64,000 nt of DNA. Source: Devosia sp. 66-14 (GTDB lineage Bacteria > Pseudomonadota > Alphaproteobacteria > Rhizobiales > Devosiaceae). The notes under the pieces were generated by a model, which was given only the letters and a program-made list of their open reading frames with translations, searched no databases and was not told where the DNA came from. The DNA lies in the NCBI GenBank assembly GCA_001899085.1, contig MKVB01000004.1:1-64000 (forward strand), read 5' to 3'. Positions 1 to 7,415 of the stretch are shown here, in pieces (position 1 is the first letter of the stretch; every line of letters begins with the position of its first letter). The translations under genes were made by a program, and so were the position numbers.

Positions 1-192
1 GAAGCCGACGAAGTTGCCGGCGCTGCCGATCACCATGTCGGTGAACGACACCCAGATGGCGAACAGGAACGGGTAGGCGACCAGCCCCAGGATCAGCAGC
101 ACCACCGGCGCCACCAGCGCATAGGCGAACAGCTTCAGCTTGAACCCGCTGCCGAACCGGCGGCGCGGAGGGTCTTGCGTTGATACAGTCAT
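1..192 (-). CDS. Sugar ABC transporter permease, MalF-like (N-terminal part only)
   Basis: The reverse strand from an ATG at 192 gives a short basic N-terminus (RRRFGSGFKLKL) followed by a hydrophobic segment of about 20 residues, then the start of a periplasmic loop (WVSFTDMV). This is the usual beginning of a MalF/UgpA-type inner-membrane permease of CUT1 sugar ABC transporters. The gene runs off the left edge of the window, so only 64 codons are visible. It lies 115 bases downstream of a solute-binding protein on the same strand, which is the normal binding protein-permease order. The substrate cannot be told from this fragment. Confidence 0.85.
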   Translation of the reverse strand, partial: MTVSTQDPPRRRFGSGFKLKLFAYALVAPVVLLILGLVAYPFLFAIWVSFTDMVIGSAGNFVGF

Positions 193-247
193 GGTCGAAG
201 CTCTTGGGCCAGCCAGGCACTCAGGTCATTCAAGGCGTCACGCTTCC

Positions 248-290
248 AAAAAACACCCGCGGATGGCTCCCAGGGAGGAACCATCCGCGG
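248..290 (-). terminator. Hairpin with U-tract between binding protein and permease
   Basis: Perfect 10-bp inverted repeat CCGCGGATGG / CCATCCGCGG (arms 281-290 and 257-266). Read on the minus strand it is followed after three bases by six T residues (253-248). This has the form of an intrinsic terminator or attenuator. Such elements between a binding-protein gene and its permease genes commonly keep the binding protein in excess. The attenuating role is inferred. Confidence 0.6.
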
Positions 291-307
291 CAGGGAGGAA
301 CTGGTGA

Positions 308-1636
308 TCAGTACTTGTCGTAGATCGCCTGGCCCTGGGTCTGCGCTTCGGCGATCGCTTTGTCGAAGTCCCAGCCATCCACCACCACGCGTTGGGCCAG
401 CTTGGGGATCAGGAAGTTGGACCCGAAATCGGCGAAGGCGGCGTTGTTGACATCCGGGTAAGCCGGCGCCGTGCCGTTCTTGGCGAGGCCGAGCAGGCCG
501 ACGAGGATGGTATTGGTGCCATCGAACGCCTGCAGCTTTTCCTGGTTGGCCAGCACCGGGCCGTAGATCGCCACGTTGAAATAGGCGTTCATGAACTCCG
601 GCGAGGACAGGTGTTCGAGCAGAGCCTTGGCCTCGTCCTGCACCGGGCTCGCCTTGGTGATGGCCCGGACCTGCACGTCGATCGGCGAGATGATGCCCTT
701 GGGGCCGCCCGGCAGCGGCGAGAAGGCGCTCGCTTCGAACAGCTCCGGGTCGTCCTTCTTGGCGGCGATACCGACCGACCCGGTATTGGCGATGAAGCCG
801 GCCTGGCCCGACAGATACGCCTGGTTGTCGCCGGCGCCGTCCCAGGTGGTGTTGCCGGGCGAGAACAGCTTCTTGTCCCAGGCGTTTTTCAGCCAGGTGA
901 GCCACAGCCGCGTCTCGGGCGTGTCGAGCGTCACCTTCTTGCCGGCATCGTCGGCGATGCGGCCGCCGAACGACTGCAGCACCGCGACCTGCAGGTTGGC
1001 ATCGCCGACATTGGAGAGGGCGAGGCCGAGGCCGGAGACCGGCGCCTTGTTGATGGCTTCCGCCTGCGTCACCAGTTCGTCCCAGGTCTTGGGCGCTTCG
1101 GTGAAGCCAGCCGGCTCGAGCAGGTCCTTGCGCCGGAGCAGCAGGTTGCCATTGACCCCGAACGGGATGCCGACGCGGGCAATGCCGCCATCGGCCGTCA
1201 GGTCCGTCGCCGTGTCGGGGCCAGGGAACCAGCCGCCCTGCGCCTCGCCGATCTTCTTGTAGAGATCCCCGAGGTCGGAGAACTGGCTCTGCCGGGCCAG
1301 CAGCCGGGCGAGGCCGAGGCCCATGTCGAGGGCATCCGGCATGGTGTTGGACGACACCGCCGCCGAGACCTTCTGGGTGGTCTCGTTCTGGTTGATCATC
1401 ACCACTTCGGTGGCGATGCCGTTGGCGGCGCCCCAGGCGGTGATGGTGTCGCTGAGCAGCTTGTTGGCGTCGTCCGAGAAGATCAGGCCGCCCCAGTAGG
1501 TAAGCTTCTTGCCCTGTGCGATGGCGGGCATCGGAAAGCTGCTGGCGGCGGCGAGCGCCAGGCCGCTGGCGGCAGTCGTCAGCACGCGGCGGCGCGACCA
1601 GCCGGTCGGCTTCTGGGTATCGGATGTCTTGGTCAT
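308..1636 (-). CDS. Tat-exported extracellular solute-binding protein (sugar, CUT1 family)
   Basis: A 442-residue periplasmic binding protein that would deliver a sugar or similar solute to the downstream MalF-like permease. The N-terminus has a twin-arginine signal (SRRRVLTTAASG) with a hydrophobic core and an AIA|Q-type cleavage site near residue 40. The mature part has the bacterial extracellular solute-binding protein family 1 look (LTYWGG..., FGVNGNLLLRRKDLLEPAGF, TWDELVTQAEAI, GQAGFIANTG). The start at 1636 is chosen because GGAGGAG lies a few bases upstream; the open frame extends further without a better site. It is divergent from a GntR regulator. Ligand unknown. Confidence 0.9.
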   Translation of the reverse strand: MTKTSDTQKPTGWSRRRVLTTAASGLALAAASSFPMPAIAQGKKLTYWGGLIFSDDANKLLSDTITAWGAANGIATEVVMINQNETTQKVSAAVSSNTMPDALDMGLGLARLLARQSQFSDLGDLYKKIGEAQGGWFPGPDTATDLTADGGIARVGIPFGVNGNLLLRRKDLLEPAGFTEAPKTWDELVTQAEAINKAPVSGLGLALSNVGDANLQVAVLQSFGGRIADDAGKKVTLDTPETRLWLTWLKNAWDKKLFSPGNTTWDGAGDNQAYLSGQAGFIANTGSVGIAAKKDDPELFEASAFSPLPGGPKGIISPIDVQVRAITKASPVQDEAKALLEHLSSPEFMNAYFNVAIYGPVLANQEKLQAFDGTNTILVGLLGLAKNGTAPAYPDVNNAAFADFGSNFLIPKLAQRVVVDGWDFDKAIAEAQTQGQAIYDKY

Positions 1637-1810
1637 GGGCTCTCCTCCAAGATGAGCTCGTTTGCGGCTTGGCGATGCGGACGATGCCGGACTGACCGCC
1701 AAGGCGATCAGCGTTCGGTGGGTCAGGCCGCCTCCCCGCGGGGTCCCGATTGAGTCGGAGCAGGAGGGCCCAACGGCCCGGCCGCTCACAGTTTTCTCGC
1801 AGCGCCGGCT

Positions 1811-1848
1811 TTTAAATATATTTATTAGCGCTATTAAGAGCGTATAAT
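1811..1848. promoter_or_regulatory. AT-rich divergent promoter/operator region
   Basis: This very AT-rich stretch lies in a 256-base divergent interval of otherwise GC-rich DNA. It contains a perfect TATAAT at 1843-1848 reading toward the GntR gene, TATATT-like sequence reading the other way, and a small dyad CGCT-N6-AGCG at 1829-1842 between them. It is a reasonable place for the GntR protein to control both itself and the binding-protein operon. No strong -35 is visible. Confidence 0.5.
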
Positions 1849-1892
1849 GTGGCTCGAACCACTGTCAATCTGCCATTGGCTAGGAGAAAAGG

Positions 1893-2543
1893 ATGAGGGG
1901 TGAAATCGAGAATGCCGGCTACGCCGCGTTCTTTGACGCTCTCATCGTCGGCAAGCTGAAGCTGGGCCAGACCCTGACGCAGGATGAACTGTGCAAGGTT
2001 CTCGGCCTGTCGCTGTCGCCGATGCGCGAAACGACCACCTTGCTCGAGGCCGAAGGGTTGATCACCGTTCGCCGCAAGGTCGGCATCACCATCTTCTATC
2101 CGGATGTGAAATTCGTCGGGAACTGCTTTCAGTTCCGCGGCCTGCTCGAGCGCGAGGGGTTGCGCAAGTTCGCCCAGACCGTCACCCCGGCCTGGATCGA
2201 CGCGATGCGCGCCGAACATGTCGGGATCATCGATTTCGTCCGCCAGACCAACGACATGGAGCGCTACCGCGTGCCGGTGAAGCTGCTCGAGCGGAAATTC
2301 CACGATACCTTCGTTGCGGCGTTCGAGAACGACCAGATCACCGTCAACTATGCGCGCCTGACCCAGAAGATGTATCTGCTGCGGCTGCACAACCTCAATG
2401 CCGTGGGCCCGGCCAACACCGTGACCTCGATGGAGGAGCATCTGGTCATTGTCGATGCCCTGAAGGCCGGTGATGTCGATGCCGCCTGCGATGGGCTCGA
2501 TCGGCACCTGCAGGGCGTCCTGCACCGCGTGCTCACCACCTGA
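1893..2543 (+). CDS. GntR/FadR-family (FCD) transcriptional regulator
   Basis: A 216-residue regulator. The N-terminal winged helix (about residues 10-70) reads LTQDELCKVLGLSLSPMRETTTLLEAEGLITVRR when taken in pieces, with the typical GntR pattern of helix-turn-helix followed by a short wing. The C-terminal helical FCD-like ligand domain carries the spaced acidic/His positions (FHDTFVAA, EEHLVIVDAL) expected for metal or carboxylate binding. A TAGGAG ribosome site lies seven bases before the ATG. Its divergence from the sugar-binding protein gene suggests it controls that ABC operon. The effector is unknown but is probably a sugar acid or the sugar itself. Confidence 0.9.
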   Translation: MRGEIENAGYAAFFDALIVGKLKLGQTLTQDELCKVLGLSLSPMRETTTLLEAEGLITVRRKVGITIFYPDVKFVGNCFQFRGLLEREGLRKFAQTVTPAWIDAMRAEHVGIIDFVRQTNDMERYRVPVKLLERKFHDTFVAAFENDQITVNYARLTQKMYLLRLHNLNAVGPANTVTSMEEHLVIVDALKAGDVDAACDGLDRHLQGVLHRVLTT

Positions 2544-2557
2544 CCTCGGCCGCCGGA

Positions 2558-3082
2558 ATGACCGACCCGATTACGCTGGACATGGGCGAGCTCCGAGCGG
2601 TCGTCGCCTATGCCGGACAATGTGCGCAAACCGTGCTGCAGATCTTCGTAGCCCTGCATCCCGAGGACACCAGACCGCAAGCGGCGCTTGCTGCAGCCGA
2701 GGCGTTCGCGGCCGGCGGCGCGCGCGGCAAGCTGCTGCGCGACACCGCGTGGGGCGCATTGCGGGCTGCGCGAGAGGCCGGCTCAGCGGCGGCGGCCGAC
2801 GCGGCCCGGGCGGCGTCGGCGGCAGCAGGGGCCGCCTATCTTCATCCCCTGGCCAAGGCGACACAGGTCAGGCACATCCTTGGGGCGGCAGCACATGCGA
2901 CCCGCGCGGTCGAGCTGGCTGCGCCTGGCGATCCCGCCGCCGTGGCGCGCCACCTCACGACCATGCGGCAGTTGGCGACGCCGACGGTTCGCGCTTTGCT
3001 TGCCCGCTACCCGGCGGCGCCCGCCGGCGGAGGCGGCGTCGGAGCGCTGCTGCGCCAGCTGGATCGGACCCTGCGCGACTGA
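2558..3082 (+). CDS. Imm-5-like putative immunity-family protein
   Basis: A 174-residue, Ala-rich, all-helical soluble protein. The pattern AxxCAxxVL, then a PxDxRPxxAL segment followed by AAEAFAAG, and then HxLAKATQVRHILGAAAHA resembles the Imm-5 family of putative immunity proteins. These were first predicted in polymorphic toxin loci but are often found alone. No toxin gene is adjacent here. It follows the GntR gene by 14 bases, so it may be co-transcribed with it. The family assignment is by remembered pattern only; function unknown. Confidence 0.6.
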   Translation: MTDPITLDMGELRAVVAYAGQCAQTVLQIFVALHPEDTRPQAALAAAEAFAAGGARGKLLRDTAWGALRAAREAGSAAAADAARAASAAAGAAYLHPLAKATQVRHILGAAAHATRAVELAAPGDPAAVARHLTTMRQLATPTVRALLARYPAAPAGGGGVGALLRQLDRTLRD

Positions 3083-3114
3083 TTTCTCATTCTGAAGTCG
3101 AACGCGACGCCCCG

Positions 3115-3143
3115 TTGACAACAACCGGGCGCGGCGCTTAGCT
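3115..3143 (+). promoter_or_regulatory. Candidate promoter of the CUT2 sugar operon
   Basis: A perfect TTGACA at 3115-3120, then a 17-base spacer and TTAGCT at 3138-3143 as a weak -10. Alphaproteobacterial promoters often depend mainly on the -35 box. The predicted transcript would begin near 3150, ahead of the ATPase gene. Confidence 0.45.
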
Positions 3144-3162
3144 GTCCCTAATATGAAACGCT

Positions 3163-3180
3163 CGTTCCAGATGCGGAACG
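3163..3180. promoter_or_regulatory. Dyad CGTTCC-N6-GGAACG, candidate IclR-type operator
   Basis: A perfect 6-6-6 inverted repeat just downstream of the putative promoter and 27 bases before the ATPase start. IclR-family repressors commonly bind GTTCC...GGAAC-like dyads, and an IclR gene sits inside this cluster at 8743. A site in the leader would suit repression. The link is inferred. Confidence 0.45.
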
Positions 3181-3206
3181 CACGACGGGCGATCGGGAGG
3201 AAGCTC

Positions 3207-4010
3207 ATGAGTGACGAGGCGCTCTCGCCTGTCCTTGAGGCACGCAACATCTCGCGCCATTTCGGTGCCGTGGTGGCGCTCGCCGATGCGTCTTTGAGCC
3301 TGAGGCCGCGCGAAGTGGTGGGGCTGGTCGGCGACAACGGGGCCGGCAAGTCGACGCTGCTGAAGATCCTCTCGGGCATCGTCACACCGTCCGGCGGCGA
3401 CATCGTCATCGATGGCAGGCCCGTGGCGCTGAAGCGCGCCCAGGACGCCATGGATGCCGGGATCGAGACGGTCTACCAGGACCTGGCGCTGGTCGACACC
3501 ATGTCGGCCTACCAGAACGTCTATCTCGGTCGCGAAGAGCTTTCGAAGCACCCGCTGGCTCGGCTGTTCAACCTCGTCGACGACCGCCGGATGCGTGAGC
3601 GGGCCCGCGAGGTGCTCGACATGCTCAAGGTGAAGATCCCCTCGATCAACGTTTCGGTGAAGGGCATGTCGGGCGGCCAGCGCCAGTGCCTCGCCATCGC
3701 CCGGGCGCTGCTCTGGGGCCGCCGCATCGTCATTCTCGACGAGCCGACCGCGGCGCTCGGGGTGCGCGAGACCGGCCAGGTGCTCGAGGTGATCCGCGAC
3801 CTGCGCCAGCACGATGTCTCGGTGATCATCGTCAGCCACAACATGCAGCAGCTGATGAGCGTTGCCGACCGTATCACCGTGATGCGGCTGGGCCGCTCGA
3901 TCGCCACCCGCACCGTCAAGGAGACCGAGGTCAACGAGATCGTCGGTTTGATCACCGGCGCCATTCCGGGCGACTCGCCCGAAGCGCGCGCCGCCCAGGC
4001 AGCGGCCTGA
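3207..4010 (+). CDS. CUT2 sugar ABC transporter ATP-binding protein (single domain)
   Basis: A 267-residue cytoplasmic ATPase. Walker A GDNGAGKST is near residue 45, the Q-loop sits in VYQDLALV, the signature MSGGQRQ is near 153, Walker B is RIVILDEPTAALG, and the H-loop is SHNMQQ. The RbsA/XylG/FrcA subfamily fits its neighbours. RbsA-type proteins usually carry two ATPase halves (about 500 residues); this has one, as in FrcA-like systems, so it would work as a homodimer. The ATG at 3207 is chosen for the GGAGGAAGC upstream; an in-frame ATG at 3153 lacks a ribosome site and lies at the predicted transcript start. Confidence 0.92.
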   Translation: MSDEALSPVLEARNISRHFGAVVALADASLSLRPREVVGLVGDNGAGKSTLLKILSGIVTPSGGDIVIDGRPVALKRAQDAMDAGIETVYQDLALVDTMSAYQNVYLGREELSKHPLARLFNLVDDRRMRERAREVLDMLKVKIPSINVSVKGMSGGQRQCLAIARALLWGRRIVILDEPTAALGVRETGQVLEVIRDLRQHDVSVIIVSHNMQQLMSVADRITVMRLGRSIATRTVKETEVNEIVGLITGAIPGDSPEARAAQAAA

Positions 4011-4062
4011 GGCAAAGCCTCGGAGCACGCGAGACTATTTTCGCAAAGGGAGGAGACCTATC

Positions 4063-5112
4063 TTGCGCAACTCAGTACGTGCCTTCGCCGCCATGGCGCT
4101 TTCGGTTCCCGCGCTCATCGGCATTGCCGGTGTCGCGGAAGCCCAGGACAAGTTCAAGCTCGGCATGGCCGTGGGTGGCAACACCTGCTGCGAGTGGATG
4201 AAGGCGCAGGGCGATGTCGCCCGGGCGCTCGCCGAAAAGAACGGCTGGGATTACGTCGAGCTTTCCAACAACAACGACCCGGCGACGGCGCTGAAGAACG
4301 CGCAGATCTTCGTCCAGGAAGGTGTCGACGCGGTCATCCAGTTCAACGGCCAGCCCTCGTCCAACCCGGCCATTTCGGCCGTGATGAAGCAGGCCAACAT
4401 CCCGATCGTCACCTACGATATCGCCGATCCCGGCATGTACTTCGTCGGCATCGACAATCTCGGTGCCGGCATCGCCGGTGGCGAGCAGCTGGGCAAGCTG
4501 ATCAAGGAAAAGTGGAACTGCGAGCCGGATCTGGTGATCTCGGCGGAGGGCGCGGCGGCGGGCATCGTCAACGAGTGGCGCACCGGCGGCATGCGCACCG
4601 GCCTCAAGAATATCTGCCCCGACATCCCCGAGGCCAAGTGGGTCAGCTTTGAGAGCCAGGGCGACGCCGCGGTCGGCCTGCCGGCGGCCCGCGACCTGCT
4701 CGCCGCGCATCCCGATGCCAAGAAGATGGCCGTCGTCGGCCTCAACGATGGCGGCGTGCTGTCGCTGATCAATGCCGCCGAACAGCTCGGCCGCGCCGAC
4801 GAAGTGGTGGGCTGGGGCCAGGATGGCGCCTTCATCACCGGCGACAACGTCAACCCGCATCTCGCCGGCTCGGTGTTCTACTTCCTCGAGGGCTATGCCG
4901 TTTACGCCATCAAGGACGTGATCGGCCCGATCGCCGCCGGCAACGTGCCGCCGCTCAAGGCCGATGCGGGCGATCCGGCATCGAAGGTGCAGCCGTGCCC
5001 GGTGTCGGCCGAGCAGGCCAAGTCCGTGCCCGACATGCCGGAGCGCGTCGCCCAACTGCTCGCCGCCCCGGCTGGGACCACCGAGTACGAGCTGTTCTGC
5101 CCGAACAAGTGA
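4063..5112 (+). CDS. CUT2 sugar ABC transporter substrate-binding protein
   Basis: A 349-residue periplasmic binding protein of the ribose/galactose (Peripla_BP_4) type. It starts at a TTG behind a strong GGGAGGAGA site and has a classical signal peptide ending in AEAQ near residue 27. The mature protein shows the two-lobe family pattern (FKLGMAVGG, NNNDPATALKNAQIF, GVDAVIQF, IPIVTYDI, KKMAVVGLNDGGVL). A CC pair near residue 40 and a further Cys pair late in the protein are uncommon and may form disulfides. It is the highest-expressed partner expected in the transporter. Ligand probably a pentose or deoxyhexose, judged from the neighbouring catabolic genes. Confidence 0.9.
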   Translation: MRNSVRAFAAMALSVPALIGIAGVAEAQDKFKLGMAVGGNTCCEWMKAQGDVARALAEKNGWDYVELSNNNDPATALKNAQIFVQEGVDAVIQFNGQPSSNPAISAVMKQANIPIVTYDIADPGMYFVGIDNLGAGIAGGEQLGKLIKEKWNCEPDLVISAEGAAAGIVNEWRTGGMRTGLKNICPDIPEAKWVSFESQGDAAVGLPAARDLLAAHPDAKKMAVVGLNDGGVLSLINAAEQLGRADEVVGWGQDGAFITGDNVNPHLAGSVFYFLEGYAVYAIKDVIGPIAAGNVPPLKADAGDPASKVQPCPVSAEQAKSVPDMPERVAQLLAAPAGTTEYELFCPNK

Positions 5113-5141
5113 GTTGAACCCTGGCAGGACGGTGCGCGCTG

Positions 5142-5325
5142 CCTCACCCCCACCCTAGCTTTGCTACAGGGCCGTTGGCCCTTAGCGACGCTACCCTCCC
5201 CACAAGGGGGAGGGAGAGGCGGCGGCACAGTCCTCGCTCATGGTCTCCCTCCCCTGGATGGGGAGGGTAGTGAAGCTTGGCTCTCGCGGCCGCGAGGGCC
5301 TAGCGAAACTGGGTGGGGTGGGGCG
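5142..5325. repeat. Large imperfect G/C-rich intergenic palindrome
   Basis: The 270-base gap between the binding protein and first permease is mostly one imperfect palindrome. The two halves each carry a core palindrome: TACCCTCCCC..GGGGGAGGGAGA at 5192-5217 and its inverted counterpart around 5243-5270. The outer arms are CACCCCCACCC..TAGCTTTGCTA on the left and the complementary TAGCGAAACTGGGTGGGGTGGGG on the right. It belongs to the palindromic repeat family scattered through this window and could modulate read-through from binding protein to permeases. Confidence 0.75.
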
Positions 5326-5382
5326 ATACGCGCCACTGCTCCCCATGTCGTCTGAACTGCAACACCCTCGGAACCACCGCCG

Positions 5383-6372
5383 ATGTCCCTCAACCAAGCC
5401 ATCGAGACCGCGCCGCCGGCCATCCCGCTTCGGGCTCGTTTCGGTGGCTGGGGCACCGGCATCATGCTGCTTGCCGTCTGGCTGCTGCTGATCGCCGCCA
5501 CCGGCCTTTATCGTCCCGATTTCCTGTCGCAGCAGACGGTGCTCGCCATTGCCTTCACCATGTCGATCGTCGGCGTGCTGGCGATCGGGCAGGGGCTGGT
5601 CGCCATCTCGGGCGGCTTCATCGACCTGAGCCAGCCGGCGGGCATGATCAGCGCCAGCCTCGTGGCGGTGCGCCTGTCGGAAGCCGGCATGCCGCTCGCA
5701 GTGGTGATCGTCGGTGCCATCCTCACCGGCATGGCCTGGGGCGCCTGCAATGCCGCGATCATCGTCTTTGCGCGGCTCAACCCGGTCATCGTGACGCTGG
5801 CCACCAATTTCATCGGCCTCGCCGCTTTGTTCCTCGTCTTCCAGCTCGCCGAAGTGCCGCTCAACTCCGACATCTACCAGTTCGGGCGCGCCAGTTTCCT
5901 CGGCCTGCCGGCGATTTTCTGGCCGATGCTGGCGCTGGTGCTGGTGGTCGGGTTCCTGTTGCCGCGCACCCGCTATGGCCGCCGCGCCACCGCCGTCGGC
6001 GGCAATCGCGCCGCCGCCAAGGCGCGCGGCATTTCACTTAAGGCGACCCGCTTCGCCATCTTCATCGCCGCCGGCGGCTTTGTCGGTTTTGCCGCCGTGC
6101 TGTTTGCGGCGACTGCCGGGCCGTTCAACCCCGGCTCCGGCAATACCATGCAGCTCAACATCATCGCCGCGGTGATCCTCGCCGGCATTTCGCTGGCCGG
6201 CGGACGCGGCAATTTCTGGATGCTGCTGCTGAGCGTCGGCTTCCTTTCGACCATCCCCACTTCGCTGGTGTTCTTCGGGCTCAGCTCCGACACCCAGTCG
6301 ATCTTCCAGGGCCTGATCCTCGTCATCGCGGTCGCCATCGACGGCTTCCGCGCGAGAAAGGGAACGCCATGA
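5383..6372 (+). CDS. CUT2 sugar ABC transporter permease 1
   Basis: A 329-residue inner-membrane permease of the RbsC/BPD_transp_2 family with about 8-10 hydrophobic segments. It has the family motif region GGFIDLSQPAG (position of the usual GGIDLSVG) and the conserved cytoplasmic coupling stretch RYGRRATAVGGNRAAAKARGI near residues 195-215 that contacts the ATPase. It overlaps the next permease by 4 bases (ATGA), so the two are translationally coupled and likely form a heterodimeric channel. Confidence 0.9.
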   Translation: MSLNQAIETAPPAIPLRARFGGWGTGIMLLAVWLLLIAATGLYRPDFLSQQTVLAIAFTMSIVGVLAIGQGLVAISGGFIDLSQPAGMISASLVAVRLSEAGMPLAVVIVGAILTGMAWGACNAAIIVFARLNPVIVTLATNFIGLAALFLVFQLAEVPLNSDIYQFGRASFLGLPAIFWPMLALVLVVGFLLPRTRYGRRATAVGGNRAAAKARGISLKATRFAIFIAAGGFVGFAAVLFAATAGPFNPGSGNTMQLNIIAAVILAGISLAGGRGNFWMLLLSVGFLSTIPTSLVFFGLSSDTQSIFQGLILVIAVAIDGFRARKGTP

Positions 6373-7364
6373 CCGATACCGCCGCGTCCACCCTGCCGCC
6401 GGCGCCGCATCACCCCTGGCGCGAGCTGCTGACCGGTTCGGTCGCCTCGATCAGCTTCACCTTCATTGCCGTGGTAGCGGTGGGCTGGTTCTGGGTCGGG
6501 CCGAAATTCCTCTCGTTCGGCAACATCTCGATCATGGGCACCTTCCTGATCGTGCCGCTGATCGTCGGCGCCTTCTCCGGCATGGCGCTGCTGTCGGGGG
6601 TCGTCGACCTGTCGATCGGCTCGATGGTCGGTTTCTCTTCGGCACTGTTCGCGCTGCTGATCTCGCTCGGCTGGGATCCGGCGAGCGCCGCGGCGGTGAC
6701 GCTCGTCGCCTGCCTCTGCTTCGGCAGCATCAACGCCATCGCCATTGTTGGCTTCGGCGCCGAGCCGATCGCAGCGACGCTCGGCATGCTGGTGGCCCTG
6801 CGTGGCATCGCCTGGGTGCTGCTCGGCTCGCAGGGCGCCATCTTTGCCTTCAATATCGACATCTTCAACCTGGTCAGCACCACGCTGTTCGGCCTGCCGC
6901 TGTTCTTCCTCCTCGCCATCCTTTTGACCGCCATTGCCGCGCTGATCGTCACCAAGACCCGTATCGGCCGGCACGTGCAGGCGGTGGGCGGCGACGACAA
7001 GGCGGCGGCGCGCGCCGGCATCTCGGTCAGGAAGGTGCGCGTCGCCGCGCTGCTGCTCTCGTCCTTCGGCGCCGGGCTCGGCGGCATCGTCTATGCGGCG
7101 CAGCTCGGCAGTGCGGCGCGCGCCACCGGCGTCGGCCTCGAGTTCCAGGTCTACGCGGCGCTGATGATCGGCGGCTACTCGATCCTGCGTGGCGGTGTCG
7201 GCAATCCGATCGGCGGCGCGCTCGGTCTCCTGGCCGTCGCCGGGGTTTCCAACATTCTCGATCTCAAGGCCATCAGCCCCTACTACGTAAACATCATTGT
7301 CGGCCTGCTGCTGCTTGCCGCAGTCTTGCTCGACCGCCTGCGCGGCGGCGACGCCTACGAATAA
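6369..7364 (+). CDS. CUT2 sugar ABC transporter permease 2
   Basis: A 331-residue RbsC-family permease, paralogous to the one upstream. SGVVDLSIGSMVGF matches the family GGIDLSVG motif near residues 77-90, and RIGRHVQAVGGDDKAAARAGI is the ATPase-coupling loop near 200. It has about 8-10 membrane segments. Two different permeases serving one single-domain ATPase and one binding protein resembles the RhaP/RhaQ arrangement of rhizobial rhamnose uptake systems. Confidence 0.9.
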   Translation: MTDTAASTLPPAPHHPWRELLTGSVASISFTFIAVVAVGWFWVGPKFLSFGNISIMGTFLIVPLIVGAFSGMALLSGVVDLSIGSMVGFSSALFALLISLGWDPASAAAVTLVACLCFGSINAIAIVGFGAEPIAATLGMLVALRGIAWVLLGSQGAIFAFNIDIFNLVSTTLFGLPLFFLLAILLTAIAALIVTKTRIGRHVQAVGGDDKAAARAGISVRKVRVAALLLSSFGAGLGGIVYAAQLGSAARATGVGLEFQVYAALMIGGYSILRGGVGNPIGGALGLLAVAGVSNILDLKAISPYYVNIIVGLLLLAAVLLDRLRGGDAYE

Positions 7365-7415
7365 TAACCAGTTATCACCTGATCCCAGAAATCATCGACC
7401 CAAGGATAGTTCGCC

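Noticed and set aside
392..1753. Long plus-strand open frame opposite the solute-binding protein
   Set aside because: Shadow frame in GC-rich DNA: the minus-strand gene has a Tat signal, a ribosome site and family motifs, while the plus-strand product is rich in Arg/Gly/Glu with no motif.
5142..5325. CRISPR-like appearance of repeated G/C blocks
   Set aside because: The repeats are inverted halves of palindromes rather than regularly spaced direct repeats with unique spacers, and there are no cas genes.
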